Under the pieces are notes generated by a model. That model was not told the origin of the DNA. It was given only the letters and a program-made list of their open reading frames with translations, and searched no databases. Both the position numbers and the translations under genes were made by a program. This document shows positions 58,149 to 64,000 of a DNA stretch of 64,000 nucleotides, piece by piece. Each line of letters opens with the position of its first letter. Positions within the stretch are counted from its first letter, which is position 1. The DNA comes from Lucinisca nassula (taxonomy: Eukaryota; Mollusca; Bivalvia; Lucinida; Lucinidae): contig OY757010.1 in NCBI GenBank assembly GCA_963580285.1, forward strand, positions 69,283,659-69,347,658, written 5' to 3'.

Positions 58149-58217
58149 CCAGCATTCTGATCTCTGTGCCATACTGATATCAACAATCTTTTGTTAAGGT
58201 CCTCATCATTCAGTTCA
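58149..58217 (-). CDS. RhoGEF exon 3: C2 domain strand, parental copy of a satellite
   Basis: This exon is 69 nt. The acceptor CATTTACAG is followed by one leading base, then ELNDEDLNKRLLISVWHRDQ and NAG, with donor GTATGT. KRLLISVWHRD aligns with the RGS3 C2 strand KRLLVTVWNRD. The acceptor and first codons are unique to this copy; about twelve further copies of its 3' part and donor lie immediately downstream (56,585-58,148) without this acceptor. In the calcium loop the usual W-D-x-D is W-H-R-D, so calcium binding may be weak (inference). Confidence 0.85.
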
Positions 58218-58390
58218 CTGTAAATGGTATAAGTAATAATACATGTATATTATTCTGGAAATGTCTTATACATTATGTCATTTCTCTATGTTCAGTTTTC
58301 TAATGCTGATGGAGGCTTCTTTTAACCCTTTCACCCCTGATGTTCTAATATGGACTATTCCATCTTTGCATTTGGACATGTTCATTCTTA

Positions 58391-58735
58391 CTGAGATTAG
58401 AGTAAATCTCAGGACTTTAGTTAGAATCACAAGCATACCCTGAGATTAGAGTAAATCTCAGGACTTTAGTTAGAATCACAAGCATACCCTGAGATTAGAG
58501 TAAATCTCAGGACTTTAGTCAGAATCACAAGCATACCCTGAGATTAGAGTAAATCTCAGGACTTTAGTTAGAATCACAAGCATACCCTGAGATTAGAGTA
58601 AATCTCAGGACTTTAGTTAGAATCACAAGCATACCCTGAGATTAGAGTAAATCTCAGGACTTTAGTCAGAATCACAAGCATACCCTGAGATTAGAGTAAA
58701 TCTCAGGACTTTAGTCAGAATCACAAGCATACCCT
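58391..58735. repeat. 49-bp minisatellite, array 1, about 7 copies
   Basis: Each unit contains the hairpin TGAGATTAGAGTAAATCTCA and GGACTTTAGTCAGAATCACA. It is followed by a spacer shared with array 2. Confidence 0.97.
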
Positions 58736-58896
58736 GATGAGACGTCACATGCACTTTTCATTATAACACAGTTTAACCCTTAGCCCACTGCATAAATTAA
58801 TTTAGCCACACCCATTTACATTTCAACCAATCAAAATACTTAAATGTAATTTATTTATTCAAATTTGCAAATTGAATGACAGTGTAGATCCTGATG

Positions 58897-59555
58897 AATG
58901 TCAGAATCACAAGTATACCCTGAGATTAGAGTAAATCTCAGGAATTTAGTTAGAATCACAAGCATACCCTGAGATTAGAGTAAATCTCAGGACTTTAGTT
59001 AGAATCACAAGCATACCCTGAGATTAGAGTAAATCTCAGGACTTTAGTTAGAATCACAAGCATACCCTGAGATAAGAATAAATCTCAGGACTTTAGTCAG
59101 AATCACAAGCATACCCTGAGATTAGAGTAAATCTCAGGACTTTAGTCAGAATCACAAGCATACCCTGAGATTAGAGTAAATCTCAGGACTTTAGTGAGAA
59201 TCACAAGCATACCCTGAGATTAGAGTAAATCTCAGGACTTTAGTCAGAATCACAAGCATACCCTGAGATTAGAGTAAATCTCAGGACTTTAGTTAGAATC
59301 ACAAGCATACCCTGAGATTAGAGTAAATCTCAGGACTTTAGTTAGAATCACAAGCATACCCTGAGATTAGAGTAAATCTCAGGACTTTAGTCAGAATCAC
59401 AAGCATACCCTGAGATTAGAGTAAATCTCAGGACTTTAGTCAGAATCACAAGCATACCCTGAGATTAGAGTAAATCTCAGGACTTTAGTCAGAATCACAA
59501 GCATACCCTGAGATTAGAGTAAATCTCAAGACTTTAGTCAGAATCACAAGCATAC
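58897..59555. repeat. 49-bp minisatellite, array 2, about 13 copies
   Basis: Same unit as array 1. Both arrays end CTGATGAGACGTCACATGCA and run into the same M3-like fragment, so array plus flank was duplicated as a block. Confidence 0.97.
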
Positions 59556-59689
59556 CCTGATGAGACGTCACATGCACTTTTCATTATAACACAGTTTAAC
59601 CCTTAACCCACTGCATAAATTAATTTAGCCACACCCATTTACATTTCAACCAATCAAAATACTAAAACCAGTGCTTCAGATGAAGTGCA

Positions 59690-60720
59690 CGACCCGCCGG
59701 ATGCTTTTAGCTTTATGAGTGTTACCATATATGGGTATGGCGGCCATTTTGGTCATGTGACCTGGACCTAAAACGGTTCCCCCAATAAATGCACCTTATC
59801 GTAAGGAGCAAAAATATATCTTATACTTTAGTACTGTATTCTGAATCGTTTGCAGGATAAAATGCATTCTCACTTTTCAAATACAAAAGCATGTGTGTCA
59901 AAGTTTGACCTAGGCACAAAGAAGGTCAAGGTCAACCCAGGGTCACCGTTTTAGCAATTTATGATGGGCCTACGCCCCAGATGCTATTTATCAAGTTTCG
60001 TGGAAATCTGCCCAGTGGTTCTGGAGAAGAATATTTTTGAAGGGTTTTTTACCATATATGGCTTGGCGGCCATTTTGGTCATGTGACCTGGACCCCATGA
60101 GCAAATTTTGGTTTCCCCCATCCCATAAAGGCTCCATATGAAATTTGACTTCAATCGGCCAAACGGTTTCCTAGGAGAAGCAGTTCGAAAATTTTCACAT
60201 TTTTCGCCTTGGCGAGGCTATACTAAATGGAATGTAATATTTCGCAAGTTCATGGTTAGATCTCATTGATATCTATCAGTATGCTAAAAATTGTTTGAAT
60301 TTTCCAAGCGGTTAAGTCACTATCACCAATTTTCACAAACGGGTTACGGACGGACAGACAGACAGACCATATATGGCTCCGCGGCCATTTTGGTCATGTG
60401 ACCTGGACCCCATGAGCAAATTTTGGTTTCCCCCATCCCATAGAGGCTCCATATGAAATTTGACTTCAATCGGCTCAACGGCTTTCGAGGAGAAGCAGTT
60501 AGAAAATTTTCACATTTTTCGCCTCAGCGAGGCTATACTAAATGGAATGTAATATTTCGCAAGTTCATTGGTTATATCTCATTGATATCTATCAGTATGC
60601 CAAACATTGTTTAAATATTCCAAGCGGTTAAGTCACTATCTCCAATTTTCACAAACGGGTTACAGACGGACAGACAGACTGACACGGTGATTTTAGGGCA
60701 CTCTTAGAAAATTAACCGAC
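59690..60720. repeat. Diverged repeat, about 310 bp x 3
   Basis: GGCGGCCATTTTGGTCATGTGACCTGGACC recurs at 59,740, 60,066 and 60,383. The last two copies, each ending in a GACGGACAGACAGAC tail, are nearly identical for 300 bp. Confidence 0.85.
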
Positions 60721-61864
60721 TTCAGTCGGTCGCTTTTTCTGCGGGTCGTGCAATGTAATTTTTTTATTCAAATTCGCAAACTGAATGACAAACAGTGTAG
60801 ATCCTGATGAAGCCATCTGATCAGGATCTACACTGTTTGCATAGGTATCTGTAACCATCTCCAGGGTTGAAAGGGTTAAAGACTCAGATATAGAGTTTTC
60901 AAAACTTATTTGGCTTGAAAAAGTGTTCATAACAGTACAGCTGGAGCTAATTTTCTACCTCCCTCTTTTACTGGACACAGCCTATCATATGCTATGATGA
61001 TATGTCTTTAATTGGAACCACACAAGATGCTAATTAGTACTGACACTGAATTAGCAATATAAATTTGTGGTAATGTAGTTCTCACAGCTTATTTCAAAGT
61101 TAATCCAAGAAATTGATATGGTGCTGGTGCCTGCTATTCCTATCATAAAATAAATAAAACAGATTTTGTTTGTACTGGAGTTTCACGATCCAGTCAACAC
61201 TATTTAGGTCATTTTTGAGCTGGTCAGTTTACCTATCCACACTTTCCTGGGCAGGCTTATACCCATTTACAATCAACACAGTTTTGGAATCCATCTTTAA
61301 ATTTATAGATAACGAGGTTGTGATGTGCTAGAATTCCTAACCATGTTCATATGCACAGTTTTACTCCAAGCTGCCATTGAACAAACAAGAACCACTAGCC
61401 CTAATATCAGATCTTAGATACAGGAACAATATCAGGAGCGGAACTTTCTAATCTGCCCTTCTTTCACTCTTTGTTTTAGCAGTGTACAGCTTCTCTTATC
61501 AGAGATGATCCCCTATAATGAGGGGACAAATGGAGGAAGTGTCACTTATATATGATAAGGTAGTAATTAGAAGCACAAATCTTAGCTACCATAAAGCTTA
61601 GGTTGTCCTGTAGTTTATTTATATAATACATGAAATCCTAATATGTGATAATGAACATTATGACACTTATCTAATAATAATCCTTTAATTATCTAAATGG
61701 CAAGTTAATGGACTTCATATAAGCAGTTACCCTTCAAATTGTGACAGGAGCATAATGTGAGTCCTGCAGCATCTCACCCCCAACCCCATCCGACCTATTA
61801 CAGTTTTCCATATAATTCCACAGTCCACACCATGTTGTAAACTATGGCAGCTAAAATACACCAA

Positions 61865-62400
61865 ACTGCTATATTAAGACCACCTTTGGAACTGTTCAAA
61901 AAGACCAATTTTGAATCCCCTAGCCAGAGCACACTGGGTGCAGATAAAATAATGAAACGAAAACTAACTCCTTTTTAATACAGAAAATTCCTATATTAAG
62001 ACCACCTTTGAACTGTTCAAAAGTGGTCTTAAAGACCACTTTTGACCAGTCACAAGGGGGGGGGGGGTCTATGACCAGAGAACAAGGTATGCAGAAAAAC
62101 ACAAAGAAACAATAACTGTAACCTACCAAATACGCTTTTTTAAGCAGAATTTTGGTGGTGGAATTTCAATGTATTATGTTTATTAAAATACAGTGACATT
62201 CCACTATTAAGACCATCTTAAATGAAGACTAATTCTGCTTTTAAAAGCTTATTTATTAGGTTGCAGTTATGCTTTCTTTGCATTTTTTGCATGTAGTATC
62301 CTCTGGTCAGGGACCACCTTTGGGACTGTTCAAAAGTGGTCTTAAAGTGGTCTAAATTTCACTATACAGTAAAATTTTTACTGTATAGTGAAATTTAGTA
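61865..62400. mobile_element. MITE family M5, at least two copies
   Basis: CTATATTAAGACCACCTTTG ... AAGTGGTCTTAAAGACCACT; ends ACAGTGACATTCC and CACTATACAGTAAAA. The last copy ends within 10 bp of the exon donor at 62,408. Confidence 0.65.
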
Positions 62401-62407
62401 TACTTAC

Positions 62408-62502
62408 AATGAGAATTTCTCTTCAAACAAAGGATTGTTTGTATCACTAGCGATGTCTGTCTTACATTTTGGCTTCTTCCCATCATCTGGGATAATAGTC
62501 AT
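62408..62502 (-). CDS. RhoGEF exon 2: C2 domain, middle strands
   Basis: This exon is 95 nt, with acceptor TTTTTCAG and donor GTAAGT. It encodes 31 codons starting MTIIPDDGKKPKCKT and continuing to the NNPLFEEKFS motif, the classic C2 signature (N-P-x-F/W-x-E-x-F). It ends in phase 2 (TT). The only downstream copy of the next exon that supplies the required single leading base is 58,149-58,217, which identifies that one as authentic among its tandem copies. Confidence 0.85.
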
Positions 62503-62565
62503 CTGAAAAATAAAATGCTGATGTTATCTCTGTCTTAAAAATCAATGAAAACTTAATCAGATGTC

Positions 62566-62797
62566 TTAACCCTTTTTGTACCAAATGGAATCTTCCTCCT
62601 TACATATGGCAGGAGTCCATTTCAAAATTTAGGGGTGACAGGTTGTGTTGAACTCTTCAAAATTTATTCAGGAAATGGCTTAACTTTTTGCAAACAGTGT
62701 AGGCCCAGATCAGCTGCTGTGTACTGCGGCATCTGATCTGGGCCTGCACCATTTGCCAAGGTACCCCTTTATGGGTTTCTGGTACTGAATGGGTTAA
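62566..62797 (+). mobile_element. MITE family M2, complete
   Basis: TTAACCCTTTTTGTACCAAA to GAATGGGTTAA; TTAA at both ends. Confidence 0.85.
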
Positions 62798-62979
62798 TCT
62801 GTTTTATACAGGAAACCCCAAAACAGGTTGCTGGAAAACAAGGTAGACCCTGATCAGACACCATAGAATGTGGTATCTAATCAGAGCCTTCCCTGTTAAC
62901 AGGCATTTCAATGTGTTCTAAACAGATTCTAAAATAACTGAAGATGACACCATGAACTCCTGATGTATATTTCAGTATA

Positions 62980-63262
62980 CACGCCCTCACCCATCAGGGC
63001 TTGGAGAAATAGATGGGCTGCATGGGGCTTCGATGCAGAGCTGAAACTGACCACACACGAGTACTGGTAAACCGCTCTGCCCAGGCGAATATGTGATTCA
63101 GACCGTCATATGCATAAAGGCCTTTTGGCTTCATTGGGCGGCAGGACTTGAGATGTCATTGCATCTCAATGACAGGTAAAAGTCCCACAAAATTGGAATC
63201 AATGTCTCCAAAATGACCTAAGTAGTGTGGACATGGATGTTAAACCTCAATTCAAACAAACC
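62980..63262 (-). mobile_element. SINE-like family R1 copy, diverged
   Basis: GCCCTCACCCATCAGGGCTT ... TTAAACCTCAATTCAAACAA. Confidence 0.75.
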
Positions 63263-63440
63263 CATTCAGTATAAAATCGGTTAATGGTGCATTTAGAACA
63301 AGACTGACATCTATTTACTTCTTGTTTTTTTGGTGGGGGTTTTTATCGTTCACTCTATAACGCTCATTTACATGGAATTAAAAATTGTTCAAACTTCCCA
63401 AAAATGTAGAGTATATCTAGGAAAGATAACAAGAGCTTAC

Positions 63441-63499
63441 CTTAACAAATGAATCACACAAAGATTTCCACTTGGTTGCTAGTTGTCTCCCTCTGACCA
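63441..63499 (-). CDS. RhoGEF exon 1 of those visible: start of C2 domain
   Basis: This exon is 59 nt, bounded by a TTTCTTTCAG acceptor and a GTAAGC donor. It reads VRGRQLATKWKSLCDSFVK after two leading bases, so a preceding exon outside the window ends in phase 1. The segment matches the second strand of the RGS3 C2 domain, in which a conserved C-N/D-S-Y/F-V-K precedes the loop. The Asp in CDSF sits where C2 domains place a calcium-binding acidic residue. It ends in phase 0 and joins cleanly to 62,502. Confidence 0.8.
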
Positions 63500-63869
63500 C
63501 TGAAAGAAACAGACCAATATATTTCTTTACCACCTAAAAATTCTAACACCTGGGAGGACTTGCTGTTATTCTCCTAAAATTACAACAAATTGGTTTCGCA
63601 GTCCAAAAAGTGAAGTCGGAATGGCAAACTGTTGACCCTAAACAGTCTGATCTGGGTCTACACCGTTTGCTGAGGCATGTCCATCCCAATACTTAGGATA
63701 TTACAGTACTTGTTCTAAAGTTTGAACAAGTACAATTTACTACAAAATGTTATGCCAAGGAACAGCTGGCGGTATAGACACTGTTTGCTTAGGTACATAC
63801 TTTCTAATGCTGAATTAACTATATTGTTTAAAGAGTCATTTCTCAAGCAGTAGGAACAGATAAGGTAAG

Positions 63870-64000
63870 TATTTTGTGATCACTGGAGGATAATTTTTGG
63901 CAATTCTCAATAAAAACCTATGTTGTGGGTGTTGACATTAGAACCGCCTCCCTGAGGCAGTTCTGATAAGTAACCACAACAAAGGTTTTTATGGAGCAAT
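63870..64000. mobile_element. Hairpin MITE family M9, cut by the window end
   Basis: AACCTATGTTGTGGGTGTTG ... AGAACCGCCTCCCTGAGGCA pairs with the AACAAAGGTTTTTATGGAGC side. Confidence 0.7.

Larger units (their letters stand above)
41420..63499 (-). other. Gene span: C2-PDZ-DH-PH Rho guanine-nucleotide exchange factor, partial, possibly ending in LIM
   Basis: Thirteen exons joined from 63,499 down to 43,952 give 1,944 nt in one open frame, about 647 codons, and donor and acceptor phases agree at every junction. Domain order is C2 (about residues 1-120), PDZ (about 150-240), a linker of about 85 residues, DH (about 325-510), a Ser-rich linker, then the first PH strands. C2 and PDZ resemble vertebrate RGS3; DH-PH is the catalytic core of Dbl-family RhoGEFs, which load GTP on Rho GTPases at membranes. 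A C2 plus PDZ front end would suit membrane and receptor-tail targeting (inference). The start codon lies beyond the window. The end of PH is missing, so the link to the LIM exon at 41,420 is unproven. Introns are 0.6-4.2 kb except one of 67 nt. Confidence 0.85.

Overview
This is a eukaryotic nuclear window, AT-rich, with small exons, GT-AG introns and dense repeats; there are no operons or bacterial signals. SINE-like retroposons with target-site duplications, hairpin MITEs, a decayed jockey/CR1-type reverse transcriptase and many minisatellites point to a marine invertebrate, most likely a bivalve mollusc. The organism call is inference from repeat style and from the one recognisable gene.

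Bases 1-41,400 are almost entirely repeats. In order they are: short tandem arrays and MITEs (1-5,270); a foldback element with arrays of a 12-bp palindrome (5,577-7,430); a 2.8-kb satellite holding a nested SINE (7,690-10,500); a 2.5-kb inverted duplication (10,380-12,905); SINEs and MITEs (13,000-21,900); a (TATC)n tract next to a broken non-LTR reverse transcriptase (21,956-23,717); a 624-bp inverted-repeat element built from 21-bp palindromic units (24,348-24,971); a (CA)n tract (26,954-27,084); a 166-bp satellite (30,660-32,190); palindromes (35,838-35,988); and a second foldback (39,427-40,700). One possible orphan exon lies at 20,478-20,656 on the minus strand.

Bases 41,420-63,499 on the minus strand hold one split gene. 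I rebuilt thirteen consecutive exons from splice sites and reading phase, and every junction keeps phase. They encode about 647 residues with the order C2, PDZ, DH (RhoGEF), Ser-rich linker, first half of PH. The C2-PDZ part resembles vertebrate RGS3, but it is followed by a Rho-family exchange-factor core and not an RGS box. A LIM zinc-finger exon (41,420-41,540), carrying an apparent one-base deletion, may be a more distal exon of the same gene. The N-terminus lies beyond 64,000 and the exon(s) for the end of the PH domain were not found.

The most unusual feature is that two intronic minisatellites of this gene were built from its own exon edges. A C2 exon with its 5' splice site is repeated about 12 times, and the 3' splice site and start of the PDZ exon about 19 times.
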